In this document: positions 19,068 to 28,199 of the stretch, one piece after another | Numbering within the stretch: the stretch's first letter is position 1 | How the letters are laid out: every line of letters begins with the position of its first letter | Source of the DNA: DASUBV01 sp963725175 | GTDB taxonomy: Bacteria > Actinomycetota > Actinomycetes > Streptosporangiales > Streptosporangiaceae | Length of the DNA stretch: 64,000 nucleotides | Direction of reading: 5' to 3' | Assembly (NCBI GenBank): GCA_963725175.1 | Contig: CAVRXH010000006.1 | Location: forward strand, 4,898,001-4,962,000 | Notes under the pieces: model-generated | Told to the model about the DNA's origin: nothing | Databases searched by the model: none | Seen by the model: the letters and a program-made list of their open reading frames with translations, nothing else | Translations under genes and position numbers: made by a program

Positions 19068-19961
19068 CTAGCTGTCCGCGCCGGCGATGGTCGTTAGCGC
19101 CTGCTGGCCGTCTACTCGCTGGCCTCGGGTCATCCAGCGGTAGCCCAGGTAGCCGAGGCCCGCTACCACGAACGACATCACCAGCATGATCGTGGCCAGG
19201 GCGTTCAGGGCCGGGCCGCCGTTGCCGCCGCGCTGGGTGGAGTAGATGATGACCGACATCGGGGTGTTGGTGGCGTTTGAGGACAGCAGGTCCACGATGA
19301 CGAAATCGTCGATGACGCCCGAGAAGACCAGGATCGCGCTCGCGAAAATGGCAGGCGTGAGCAGCGGCAGCAGCACCCGCCTGATCGTCTGGAACAGCGT
19401 CGCGCCCAGGTCGGCCGCCGCCTCCTCGTACTGCTTGCCGATCCCCACCAGCCGCGCCTGAACCAGGATCGCCGGCCAGCTCACGTTCCAGGTGACCAGG
19501 CCGAGCACCTCCGCGAGCATGCCGAGCTGGATGCCGGTGAACAGCCGGGTGAAGACGAAGAACATCGCCACGCCGAAGATCAGCTCGGGCACCACGAACG
19601 ACAGGATCATGACGAAGTTGAAGCTGGCCGAGGTCCGGCTGCGCCACCGGTTGATGCCGAGCGCGAAGGCCACCCCGATCGGCACCGCGATCAGCGTGGT
19701 GTAGGCGGACAGCTTGAGCGTGGTGAAGACGGCGCTCTGCAGCTGCGGGTTGTGCCAGACCGAGTTGACCGGGTCGCCCCAGTACCAGCGCCAGGACAGC
19801 CCCTGGTAGCCGGCCTGCGACTTGCCCTTGTTGAACGAGAACAGCACCGCGATGGCGATGGGCGCGATCGACCAGAGCAGGTACAGCCAGGTGAAGCCCT
19901 CAAGGAACCAGGCTCGCCGCCACGGGTTACGCCACGGCAGCCCGCGCCGCGCGCTGGTCAT
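19068..19961 (-). CDS. potC: ABC transporter permease (PotC-like)
   Basis: 297 residues with about six membrane helices and the EAA-type cytoplasmic loop (EEAAADLGATLFQTIRRVLLPLLTPAI), which docks on the ATPase. It resembles PotC in length and order. It overlaps the upstream permease by an ATGA junction (19958-19961), indicating translational coupling. It ends 2 bases from the convergent ATPase gene. Confidence 0.9.
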   Translation of the reverse strand: MTSARRGLPWRNPWRRAWFLEGFTWLYLLWSIAPIAIAVLFSFNKGKSQAGYQGLSWRWYWGDPVNSVWHNPQLQSAVFTTLKLSAYTTLIAVPIGVAFALGINRWRSRTSASFNFVMILSFVVPELIFGVAMFFVFTRLFTGIQLGMLAEVLGLVTWNVSWPAILVQARLVGIGKQYEEAAADLGATLFQTIRRVLLPLLTPAIFASAILVFSGVIDDFVIVDLLSSNATNTPMSVIIYSTQRGGNGGPALNALATIMLVMSFVVAGLGYLGYRWMTRGQRVDGQQALTTIAGADS

Positions 19962-20914
19962 GAGACCTCCTTGGCGGCCCGGTTGGTGGAGATGACGTAG
20001 TAGATCATCGGCACCAGCAGCACGATCAGCACCAGCAGCGACAGCACCGCCCCCTGGCCCTGGAGCCCGGGGGTACCGAGCTGGCCCTGGATCAGGTTGC
20101 CGAGCATGGAGGTGTTCGGCGCCCCGGACAGGAGCTGGTTGGTGTAGTAGTCGCCGAGCATCGGCAGCACCGTGATCAGCATGCCGGTCAGGATCGGCTG
20201 CCGGGAGAGCGGCAGCGTGACCCGCATGAACGTCTGGAACCGCCCGTAACCCAGGTCCCGGCCGGCCTCGATCAGCGAGTGGTCGATCCGGTCAAGCCCG
20301 GCATAGAGCACCAGGATCAGGTAGGGGATGTAGCCGTAGACCAGGCCGAGGATGACCGTGATCGAGTGGCCGCCCAGCCAGTTCACCGGCCCGATGCCGA
20401 CCCAGCCGAGCGCGGTGTTGATGTAGCCGTTGGTCTGCAGCAGGTCGATCCAGGCCAGCATCCGCATCATGTAGCTGATCCAGAACGGCGCGATCAGCAG
20501 GATCAGGAACAGGCCCTTGCGCCGCCCGGCGAACCGGCTGACGAAGTAGGCCGCCGGGTACCCGATGATCAGGCACAGCACCGCGGCGGCGGCCACGTAC
20601 CAGATGGTCCGCAGCGCGATCGGCCCGGCGAAGGAGTCGGCGCCGAACAGGTCGTGCCAGACGTTGCTCAGGTTGGCCGAGCTCCAGCTCAGCGGGTTGT
20701 AGACGGCGACCGGCGACTCGGTCATCCGGTCGAGCTTGCCCTGCGCGATGGCCAGCACCGCGTAGAACGGCACGATGAACAGCACGGCCAGCCACAGGAT
20801 GCCGGGCATGGCCAGCGCGATCCAGAACGCGCGGGACTGCTGGCGCCGCTGATGCCCCCGGCCCGGACGCGGCTGGCCTGCGGGGCGCACGGACTCGGGA
20901 GCGGCGGTGGCCAT
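19958..20914 (-). CDS. potB: ABC transporter permease (PotB-like)
   Basis: 318 residues from the ATG at 20914. This start is preferred over one at 20956, which would overlap the end of the binding-protein gene. Six membrane helices are visible, and the EAA loop reads EAGRDLGYGRFQTFMRVTLPLS. It follows the binding-protein gene with almost no gap and is coupled to the PotC-like gene by a 4-base overlap. Together they form the inner-membrane channel of the importer. Confidence 0.9.
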   Translation of the reverse strand: MATAAPESVRPAGQPRPGRGHQRRQQSRAFWIALAMPGILWLAVLFIVPFYAVLAIAQGKLDRMTESPVAVYNPLSWSSANLSNVWHDLFGADSFAGPIALRTIWYVAAAAVLCLIIGYPAAYFVSRFAGRRKGLFLILLIAPFWISYMMRMLAWIDLLQTNGYINTALGWVGIGPVNWLGGHSITVILGLVYGYIPYLILVLYAGLDRIDHSLIEAGRDLGYGRFQTFMRVTLPLSRQPILTGMLITVLPMLGDYYTNQLLSGAPNTSMLGNLIQGQLGTPGLQGQGAVLSLLVLIVLLVPMIYYVISTNRAAKEVS

Positions 20915-20916
20915 CG

Positions 20917-22176
20917 CTAGATCCCGTTGCTCGCGACGAGCCAGGCCTGCTGCCACAGCGCGTCAGTGTCGACGGGAAGCTGGAGCTCCCCGAACCCGCG
21001 GCGGAAGTAGGACGGCAGCACGGCGGTGGACATCAGCGAGGGCGGCAGGATCTTCTCCTTGACCAGCCGCTGCGGCGTCACCTGGTTGAGCGGCTGCATG
21101 TAGCCGTTCCAGCTGATGTTCTCCAGCGCGTTCGGCACGTCCATCATGTAGTTCAGGAACAGGTGCGCCAGCACCGGGTTGGCCGCCGAGCGGAGCACCG
21201 TGTTGGTGTCGTTGGCGACCGGCCCGAGCCCGCTGGTGGGGAACCAGTAGCCCACCACCTCGACGGGCGTGCCCTTGGGCATGTAGGACGCGGCGGCGGC
21301 CATGTCCCCCGACCAGGCGTGGTGGATCCAGACCTGGCCGTTGGGGACCTCGGTGTAGTCGTTGTTGTCGATCTTGACGTTGACCAGCTTGACCAGGTCC
21401 TGAAGGCTGCGCCTGGCCAGGTCGATCTCGGTCTTGCTGGTCGTGTTCAGGTTGGTCAGGCCGTTCTTCAGCAGTCCCAGGCTGATGCCCTCGCGATAGT
21501 CGTCCAGGATCGCGACCTTGCCCTTGTACTTGGGCTGCCACGGCATCGCGTACCCGTTCTTCATCCGGTACGGGTTCTCGTGGACGAAGTCCTTACGCCA
21601 CGAGATGCCGGTGGTGTAGATCGTGTACGGGACGGTGTACTGCCAGCCCAGGTCGTAGAAGGGGTCGCTGAAGTCCGGCCAGGCCTGCTGGATGTTGGGG
21701 AGGTAGCTGTGGTTCAGCGGCTGGATCAGCTTCGAGGCGATGAGCTGGCCGAGCACGTCCACGGTGACGCCCATGAACACGTCGAACTTCAGGCCGCTGC
21801 GCAGCTTGGAGATCGCCTCGTTCATGGTGTTGAACGTGGTGACCGACACCTTGCACTTGTACTTCTTGGCGAAGTGGTTGATGCAGGCCTGGTTGACGTA
21901 GGCGACCCAGTTGAAGATCTGCAGCGTGGCGCCGGCCTCCGGCTCCATGCCGCTGGCGATCATCTTGTTTCCGGTGGTCGGCCAGCGCACCGGGTGGTTC
22001 TTGCGCGGCAGCGGCAGCTCGCTGCCCCCGGTCAGGAACGGGGCGCAGGCGTCCAGCAGCGCGCCGCCGCCGCCAGCAAGCAGCGCGGCCGCGGCGCCTC
22101 GCTGGAGGGCCGCCCGCCGGGAGAGGCCCTGCACCCGACGGGTTCCGTCGGGTTGCCAGCCCTCTCGTGGGTGCAT
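20917..22176 (-). CDS. potD: Polyamine-type ABC transporter substrate-binding lipoprotein (PotD-like)
   Basis: 419 residues. The N-terminus has a twin-arginine-like SRRAALQRG followed by a hydrophobic region and a Cys at LLDAC, so it is probably a Tat-exported lipoprotein. The mature part has the PotD/PotF fold, including the early FNWVAYVNQACINHFAKKY segment and a conserved IYTTGISWRKD region. It leads the operon with the two permeases, and a TetR-like palindrome lies 27 bases upstream (22203-22220). Binding of putrescine, spermidine or another organic amine is likely from family and context, but the specificity residues cannot be assigned by eye. Confidence 0.88.
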   Translation of the reverse strand: MHPREGWQPDGTRRVQGLSRRAALQRGAAAALLAGGGGALLDACAPFLTGGSELPLPRKNHPVRWPTTGNKMIASGMEPEAGATLQIFNWVAYVNQACINHFAKKYKCKVSVTTFNTMNEAISKLRSGLKFDVFMGVTVDVLGQLIASKLIQPLNHSYLPNIQQAWPDFSDPFYDLGWQYTVPYTIYTTGISWRKDFVHENPYRMKNGYAMPWQPKYKGKVAILDDYREGISLGLLKNGLTNLNTTSKTEIDLARRSLQDLVKLVNVKIDNNDYTEVPNGQVWIHHAWSGDMAAAASYMPKGTPVEVVGYWFPTSGLGPVANDTNTVLRSAANPVLAHLFLNYMMDVPNALENISWNGYMQPLNQVTPQRLVKEKILPPSLMSTAVLPSYFRRGFGELQLPVDTDALWQQAWLVASNGI

Positions 22177-22202
22177 CTACCCCCACCTCTCGTCAGGCGT
22201 CC

Positions 22203-22220
22203 TGACTGAACATTCGGTCA
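22203..22220. promoter_or_regulatory. TetR-type operator, copy 2 (imperfect)
   Basis: The site tgactgaacattcggtca is an inverted repeat with one mismatch per arm and is clearly related to the perfect copies at 17093 and 23831. It sits 27 bases before the start of the binding-protein operon, as expected for a repressor site. Confidence 0.7.
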
Positions 22221-22348
22221 GCCGGGCTGTACTCGCATAGGACTACCGCTCGCCCCGCCCGGGCACAAGACCCGGCGGGCAATAAACCCGACACTATCTC
22301 CTGGCCCCGTGGCCACCACCGTGGCTTCCGTTGCCCGAGTGACATCTA

Positions 22349-23810
22349 TCAGCAATCACGGACGGCCGCCGCGAACCTGGCGAAATTAGCCACGAAACGG
22401 TCGATATCCGCCTCGTCGTGCTGCACCGAGATCAGCCACTGCTCGCTCTTACCCCACGGCGGCAGGAAGACCCCGCCGTTGTGCTGGAACAGCCAGTGCG
22501 CGTGGCTGTAGGCGTCCTCGATCCGGCGGAAGCCGCGGAAGTCGCGGACCGGCTCGGTGGAGAACACCACGCAGCCCTTGGCGCCCACGGACACCACCCG
22601 GGCGCGCAGCCCGTTCCGTCCGATCTCCCGCTCCAGGCCCTCGACGGCCCGCAGCCGGAGCTTTTCCAGCCGCTCATAGGCGGCTTCGGTGGCGACCTCG
22701 GTCAGCATCGCGCGGGCCGCCGCCATCGCCAGCGGGTTGCCGTTGAAGGTGCCGACCATCTCGTAGTCGCCGTTGGCCACGTGCGCCATCACCTCGGCGG
22801 TGCCGCCGATCGCGGCCACCGAGATGCCGCCGCCGATGGCCTTGGCCAGGCAGACGATGTCGGCGGACACGCCGGTCGACCCGGTGGCGCCGCCGGGGCC
22901 CGCCGTGAGCCCGGTCTTGACCTCGTCGAAGGTCAGCAGCGCGCCGTGGGCGTGCAGCAGTTCCTTCAGCCCGGCCAGGTAGCCGGGCTCGGGCTCGATG
23001 ATGCCCGCGTTCATCATGATCGGCTCGAGGATCATGCCGGCGACCTGCTCCGGGTGCTCGGTGAGCAGCCGCTCGACGCAGGCCAGGTCGTTGAACCCGG
23101 CGACCAGGGTCAGGCTGGTGATCGCCGCCGGGATGCCGGTGCTGGACGGGAGCGCCGTCGGGCGCGCCGGCCGGGCCGATGTCCTCGTCGTCCTCCGGGC
23201 AGACGGAGACCTGCACCGAGTCGTGGTGCCCGTGGTAGCAGCCCTCTATCTTGATGATCAGGTCGCGGCCCGTGATGGCGCGCATCAGGTGCACCGCGTC
23301 CATGGTGGCCTCGGTGCCCGAGTTGGCGAATCGCCACAGCGGCAGCCCGAACCGGCGGCTGAGTTCCTGCGCCACGGCCAGCGCGGCCTGGGTGGGCTGG
23401 GCGAAGTGGGTGCCGAACCCGACCTGCGAGCGGACCGCCTCCACGATGGCGGGATGCCCGTGGCCGGCCAGCCCGGCGCCGTAGCCGCCGTGCAGGTCGA
23501 CGTACTCGTTGCCGTCGACGTCGAAGATCTTGGAGCCCTGGCCGTGGCTGAGCCAGACCGGCTGCGGGCGGGTGATCTGCCAGCTAGAGGTGACGCCGCC
23601 GGCCAGTGAGGCGGCGGCGAGCCCCGCGAGGCGCCGGGATTCTGGCTGCCGGGCGGCGAAGATCCGCTCCTGCTCGGCGACGATCTCCGTGAGCGATGCC
23701 CGGTCGCTGGATACCACGCTGACCTGGGCGGAAGGCGGTGCTGTGGACTGGGCGGCGGGTTGCTGCGGGCGGTCGGCGGAATGGGCTGGAACGGCCTGTT
23801 TCACGGCCAT
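22349..23810 (-). CDS. Class III aminotransferase (glutamate-1-semialdehyde aminomutase-like), frameshifted
   Basis: A PLP enzyme of fold type I. The N-terminal part from ATG 23810 includes FANSGTEATMDAVHLMRAITGRD and the GCYHGHHDS motif. After DEDIGPAG the frame is lost near 23155-23170, where one extra base occurs. The next frame continues correctly (RPTALPSSTGIP, then GMILEPIMMNAG, the FDEVKTG aspartate motif and the LAKAIGGG lysine) to a stop at 22349. Restored length is about 486 residues, with an N-terminal extension of some 60 residues. A perfect operator lies 21 bases upstream. Its place in the TetR module suggests transamination of an imported amine rather than haem synthesis; this is inference. 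Confidence 0.82.
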
Positions 23811-23830
23811 ATCGCGCTCCCAACGCGGTT

Positions 23831-23846
23831 GACTGAATGTTCAGTC
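23831..23846. promoter_or_regulatory. TetR-type operator, copy 3
   Basis: Exact second copy of gactgaatgttcagtc, with the flanking bases also shared with copy 1. It lies 21 bases upstream of the aminotransferase start on the minus strand, linking that gene to the regulator at 17218. Confidence 0.75.
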
Positions 23847-24006
23847 TAAGGTGTGAGCTAGGTGACTGGCAAGCATCGCGGGTCATCGTGGCTGGTAGCG
23901 GCCCTGGCATACCCGCCAGGAGGCGCCCGATGCACCCGCGCCCGCCGCACAGGTGCCCGCCGCACCCGGAGCGAGACGCCCGCCAGGCGCGAGTAACCTG
24001 TGCCGC

Positions 24007-24372
24007 ATGCGAGCGGTGGGCTGCGTGATCCTCGACGTCTGCGCCGTGCTCGCGTTCGTGATCATCGGGCGGCACGCCCACCAGCACGGCGAGAGCCTGG
24101 CCGGCATCTGGCAGACCGCCTGGCCGTTCCTGGCCGGCCTCGCCGCCGGGCTGCTCGCGGTCCGGGCCTGGCGGCGCCCGCTCGCCCTGGTGCCGGCCGT
24201 GCCTGGCGGCTGGCTCGGCGCCGCACTCGGCGGCCAGCTCCTGCGAGTCCTCGCCGGGCAGGGCACCGCCGCCGCGTTCGTCCTGGTCGGCCTGGCGTTC
24301 CTGGCCCTGTTCGTGCTGGGCTGGCGGGTGGTCGCGGGCATCGTGACCACCCGGCTGCGCGCCGCGCACTAA
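24007..24372 (+). CDS. DUF3054 family membrane protein
   Basis: 121 residues from the ATG at 24007, almost entirely hydrophobic, with about four membrane helices (VILDVCAVLAFVIIGR, the FLAGLAAGLL region, GGWLGAALGG and the C-terminal FVLVGLAFLALFVLG). The early Asp/IGR pattern and the size match the DUF3054 family of unknown function found widely in actinobacteria. There is no strong ribosome site. It ends 11 bases before the PfkB-like gene, so they are probably co-transcribed. Confidence 0.75.
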   Translation: MRAVGCVILDVCAVLAFVIIGRHAHQHGESLAGIWQTAWPFLAGLAAGLLAVRAWRRPLALVPAVPGGWLGAALGGQLLRVLAGQGTAAAFVLVGLAFLALFVLGWRVVAGIVTTRLRAAH

Positions 24373-24383
24373 GGCGGTCACCC

Positions 24384-25327
24384 ATGATCGTCGCCGTCAC
24401 GCTTGACCCCACCGTCCATGTCTCTTATGACACGAAACGAATTGTTCCCGGTGCCATCAACGAGGTCGGGCCGGTGCGGTACCGGGCCGGCGGCCGTGGT
24501 CCGGCGGTTGCCCGGATGCTGCATACCTTCGGCCATGAGGTCGTCGCGGCCGGGCTGGCGGGCGGCACGGCCGGGGAGCTGGTCAGGGCCGAGCTGTCGC
24601 GGCGCGGCGTGCCGGTCCAGTTCACCCCGATCGCGATGGAATCCCGCCGGATCGTCGAGGTCACCGACGCCGAGACCGGCACCACCACCAGCTTCGCCGA
24701 GCCGTCGCCCTACATCACCACCGAGGAGCTCGGCCGGCTGGCCGCCGACTACCGCGCGCTGATCGAGGGCGCCAGCGCCGCGGTGCTCTGCGGCGGCCTG
24801 CCCGACGGGCTGCCGCCGGAGACCTACGCCACGTTCGCCACCTACGCCGCCGAGGCCGGCGTGCCCGTCGTGCTGGACGCCGGCGGCAGCGCGCTGGCGC
24901 ACGGCGTGGCCAGGCGCCCCGCGCTGGTGATCCCCGAGCCCGACGCCGGCCTGCCGCCTGGCCAGCTCCTGGGCGCGGGGCCGGCGCCGTCGCGGTGCTG
25001 GACGGCACGGTGCTGGACGGCACGGTGCTGAACGGCACGGGGCCGACCGGCGGCACGGGGCTGGCCGACTGCTCGGTGACCGTCACCACCGGCAAGGGCC
25101 AGTGGCACGCCAGGCTCGCCGGGTCCGCGCCGCTGTCGCGGGACGCGCTGGTCGCCGGGTTCGTGCCCGGCGTCGCGCTCGGCTGGTCCTGGCCGGACAG
25201 CCTGCGGCACGCGGTCAGCCTGGCCGCCAGCGCAGGCCCGGCAGGCGAGGTGGACCTGGTCAGCTACGAGCGGCTGCTGCCGCGCGTGACGGTGGAGGTT
25301 CAGCGCGCCAGGCCAGGCTCCCGCTAG
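24384..25327 (+). CDS. PfkB-family sugar kinase-like protein (1-phosphofructokinase-like), frameshifted and divergent
   Basis: The start MIVAVTLDPTVHVSY and the AGGRGPAVARML segment align with FruK/LacC-type kinases, which normally have AGGKGxNVA. The frame is lost near 24977-24985, in a GGGG run beside a tandem 15-base repeat, and resumes as GAVAVLDGTVLDGTV to the stop at 25327. The usual GAGD catalytic motif is degenerate: the aligned stretch is PLSRDALVAGF, keeping only the Asp. The substrate-binding GGKG is also altered. It may therefore be a poor or non-catalytic kinase, quite apart from the likely sequencing frame error. The neighbouring genes give no clear pathway. Confidence 0.65.
24993..25040. 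repeat. Three 15-base tandem units
   Basis: The unit gtgctggacggcacg is repeated three times with minor changes in the PfkB-like gene, just after the frame break. Such repeats invite slippage in replication or assembly, which may explain the nearby indel. Confidence 0.6.
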
Positions 25328-25473
25328 CGGTCCAGGCGGCGCTAGCGGTCCAGGCGGCGCGGCCGGCCTGGCCGGCCTGGACCCGGCCGCCGGGCGCGTG
25401 CTCTACTCATGGGTAATCCGCGCCCGGCTGTCCGCAAGACCGGGCGCGCCCTGGCGGGAACCGGAGGTGGCCG

Positions 25474-27015
25474 GTGGCATTCTGGCGGCGCGCGCAGGAC
25501 GACCCGGACTGGATCGCCGTCATCGAGCCCGACGGCACCGAGGTCACCGCCGGGGACCTGCTGGCCAGGGCGAACCAGCTCACCGCCGCGCTGCGGGCCG
25601 CCGGGCTGAAGGCCCGGCGACGGGATCGCCGCGCTGCTGCCCAACGGCTCCGCCGCCATCGAGGTGTACCTGGCGGCGCTCCAGGCCGGCTGGTACCTGA
25701 CCCCGCTCAACTGGCACTTCACCCCGCCCGAGCTGGCCTACATCGTGGCCGACTGCGAGGCCAAGCGCGTTCTTCGTGCACGAGCGGTTCGCGGCGACCG
25801 GGGCGGCCGCCGCCGACCTGGCCGGCGTGCCGCGCCGCCCGCCGGATCGGCTACGGCGCGGTGCCCGGCTTCACCCCCGTCACCGAGCTGCTGGCCGGCC
25901 AGCCAGACGACCCGCCGCCGGACCGCACCGCCGGGATGGCCATGCACTACACCTCGGGCACCACCGGCCGGCCCAAGGGCGTGCGGCGGCCCCTGCCCGG
26001 CCTCGACCCCGACGACGCCAGCGACCTCACCTCCGCGCTGCCGCAGTTCTTCGGGGTCACCACCGGGCGGCCCAACGTGCACCTGATGACCTCGCCCGTC
26101 TACCACACCGCCGTCACCATCTTCGGTGGCGGCGCCCTGCATCTCGGTCACACCCTCGTGTGCATGGATTCCTGGGACGCCGAGCAGGCGCTCGCCCTGA
26201 CCCAGCGCTACCAGGTGACCAACTCGCACATGGTGCCCACCCAGTTCAAGCGAATGCTGGCGCTGCCGGAGGAGACCCGGCAGCGGTATGACCTGTCCTC
26301 CATGCGCTGGCTCATCCACGCGGCGGCCCCGTGCCCGCCGGGGATCAAGCGGGCGATGCTGGACTGGTGGGGGCCGTGCGTCTATGAGTACTACGCCGCC
26401 ACCGAGGGCGGCGGCACCCTGGCCACGCCGCAGGACTGGCTGGCCAGGCCGGGCACGGTCGGCACCGCGTGGCCGGTCAGCGAGATCATGGTCGCCGCCG
26501 ACGACGGCAGCCCGTGCCCGCCGGGGGAGCCGGGCACCGTCTACATCAAGATGGGCACCACGGACTTTGAGTACAAGGACGACCCGGACAAGACGGCGGC
26601 GTCCTGGCGGGACGGGTTCTTCACCGTGGGCGACATCGGCTACCTGGACGCCGACGGCTACCTGTTCCTCTGCGACCGGAAGATCGACATGATCATCTCC
26701 GGCGGGGCGAACATCTACCCGGCCGAGATCGAGGCCGAGATCATCATGAATCCCCAGGTCGCCGACGTCGCCGTGTTCGGCATCCCGGACCCGGACTGGG
26801 GCGAGCAGGTCAAGGCGGTGGTCGAGCCCGCGCCCGGCGCGGCGCCGGGCCCGGAGCTGGCGGCCGCGATCCTGGCCGCGCTCGACGGCCGGCTGGCCAG
26901 GATGAAGTGGCCGAAGTCCATCGACTTCACCGACCAGCTGCCCCGCGACCCGAGCGGCAAGCTGCTCAAGCGCCGCCTCCGCGAGCCGTACTGGCGCGAG
27001 CCGGCTGGGAGCTAG
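25474..27015 (+). CDS. AMP-forming acyl-CoA synthetase/ligase with three internal frame breaks
   Basis: The GTG start at 25474 has a strong GGAGG site. The protein belongs to the ANL superfamily, which activates a carboxylate as acyl-AMP and then transfers it to CoA. Visible motifs are the phosphate loop HYTSGTTGRPKGV, YEYYAATEGGG, the DGFFTVGDIGYLD and DRKIDMIISGG hinge region and the C-terminal Lys in PSGKLLKR. The frame is open throughout, but the segment from about 25613 to 25835 reads as nonsense. Three single extra bases, near 25613, 25768 and 25833, cancel out. Correcting them gives GDGIAALLPNGSAAIEVYLAALQ and similar normal family sequence. Substrate unknown. Confidence 0.8.
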   Translation: MAFWRRAQDDPDWIAVIEPDGTEVTAGDLLARANQLTAALRAAGLKARRRDRRAAAQRLRRHRGVPGGAPGRLVPDPAQLALHPARAGLHRGRLRGQARSSCTSGSRRPGRPPPTWPACRAARRIGYGAVPGFTPVTELLAGQPDDPPPDRTAGMAMHYTSGTTGRPKGVRRPLPGLDPDDASDLTSALPQFFGVTTGRPNVHLMTSPVYHTAVTIFGGGALHLGHTLVCMDSWDAEQALALTQRYQVTNSHMVPTQFKRMLALPEETRQRYDLSSMRWLIHAAAPCPPGIKRAMLDWWGPCVYEYYAATEGGGTLATPQDWLARPGTVGTAWPVSEIMVAADDGSPCPPGEPGTVYIKMGTTDFEYKDDPDKTAASWRDGFFTVGDIGYLDADGYLFLCDRKIDMIISGGANIYPAEIEAEIIMNPQVADVAVFGIPDPDWGEQVKAVVEPAPGAAPGPELAAAILAALDGRLARMKWPKSIDFTDQLPRDPSGKLLKRRLREPYWREPAGS

Positions 27016-27047
27016 CACAGCTAGTCGGCCGGGAGCTAGTCGGCCAG

Positions 27048-28055
27048 CTAGGCCGGGACCGGATCCGGCTTGCCGCGCCCGTGCCCCGCGTGATCGGCCG
27101 CGTGCGTGCCGCCGTGGCCGGCCTGGTCGCCGTGATCCGCGCCGTCCGCGCCCGCCACCTGGGCCAGCACGTCGAGTAGGCGGGCGGTGGCCGGCGGGTC
27201 GGGCGGGTCGCCGTAGGTCACCGCGAACACATGCCGCCGCGCGCCCGGCAGCGGCGTAGTGGTGATGCCAGGGTGCCGGGCCGCGCGCAGGCACAGGCCG
27301 GGCAGCGTGGTCACGCCCAGGCCGGCCGCTACCAGCGCCTGGACCGCGACGTAGTCATCGGTGGTGAACGCCACCTTCGGGGCAAACCCGGCCATCGCGC
27401 ACTGCCGCACCAGGTAGCTGCGGCACCGCTCGCAGCCGGCGATCCACCGCTGGTCGGCGTAGGCCGCGAGGTCGGCGTGCTGGCCGGGCCGGGAGTTCTT
27501 GCCGCTGCTGCGGGTGACCAGGTGCACCGGCTCGTCCAGCAGCAGCCGGCCCCTGGTGCCGTCCTCGGCAGCGTCCGGCGGTGCCAGGTCCACGTCCTGC
27601 TGGTAGTGCTGGAAGATCAGCGCCACGTCCACATAGCCGGCCCGGAGCATCCGCAGTGCCTCCGGCGGCTCCGCCTCGGTGAGCATCAGGTCCATGCCTG
27701 GCGTCTCGGCCTCCAGGCGGGCCGCGGCGGCCGGCACGATGGTGCCAAGCGCCGAGGGGAAGGCGGCCAGCCGGACCCGGCCCTCCCGCAGGCCCACGTG
27801 CGCGGCCAGCTCCGCCTCGGCGGCGTCCAGCCGGCCGATGATCTCCTCGGCCCGCTCGGCGAGCAGCCGCCCGGCGTCGGTCAGCCGGACTCCGCGCCCG
27901 GACCGCTGGAGCAGCCGGGCACCGGTCTCGGCCTCCAGCCTGGCGATGTGGTGACTGATCGAGGGCTGGGCGTAGTTCAGCGCGCGCGCCGCCGCTGTCA
28001 CTGAGCCGTGCCGCGCGACGGCGACCAGCACGCGGAGCCTGATCACGTCCAGCAC
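27048..28055 (-). CDS. LysR-family transcriptional regulator with His-rich tail
   Basis: 335 residues from a GTG. The N-terminal winged helix-turn-helix is clear (VTAAARALNYAQPSISHHIARLEAETG, usually SxxSxxI). The periplasmic-binding-like effector domain spans about 90-300. The last 30 residues are unusual: six His with Gly and Asp (DHGDQAGHGGTHAADHAGHGRG), which could bind a metal ion. The gene is divergent from the sugar transporter with a 144-base gap, so the transporter is its likely target. Confidence 0.88.
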   Translation of the reverse strand: MLDVIRLRVLVAVARHGSVTAAARALNYAQPSISHHIARLEAETGARLLQRSGRGVRLTDAGRLLAERAEEIIGRLDAAEAELAAHVGLREGRVRLAAFPSALGTIVPAAAARLEAETPGMDLMLTEAEPPEALRMLRAGYVDVALIFQHYQQDVDLAPPDAAEDGTRGRLLLDEPVHLVTRSSGKNSRPGQHADLAAYADQRWIAGCERCRSYLVRQCAMAGFAPKVAFTTDDYVAVQALVAAGLGVTTLPGLCLRAARHPGITTTPLPGARRHVFAVTYGDPPDPPATARLLDVLAQVAGADGADHGDQAGHGGTHAADHAGHGRGKPDPVPA

Positions 28056-28199
28056 CCTGCCAACAATAGACCGCCTCGTTGTGAAGCTCGCGACCTATCG
28101 ACCGGGACCGGGTGGTCATTGCGGCGGCTGGTCTGCCGTCCACGGGGAATAACTGGCCAGCAGGGGACTGAAGTTTGCCGGGCATTTCGGGGGAAAGCT

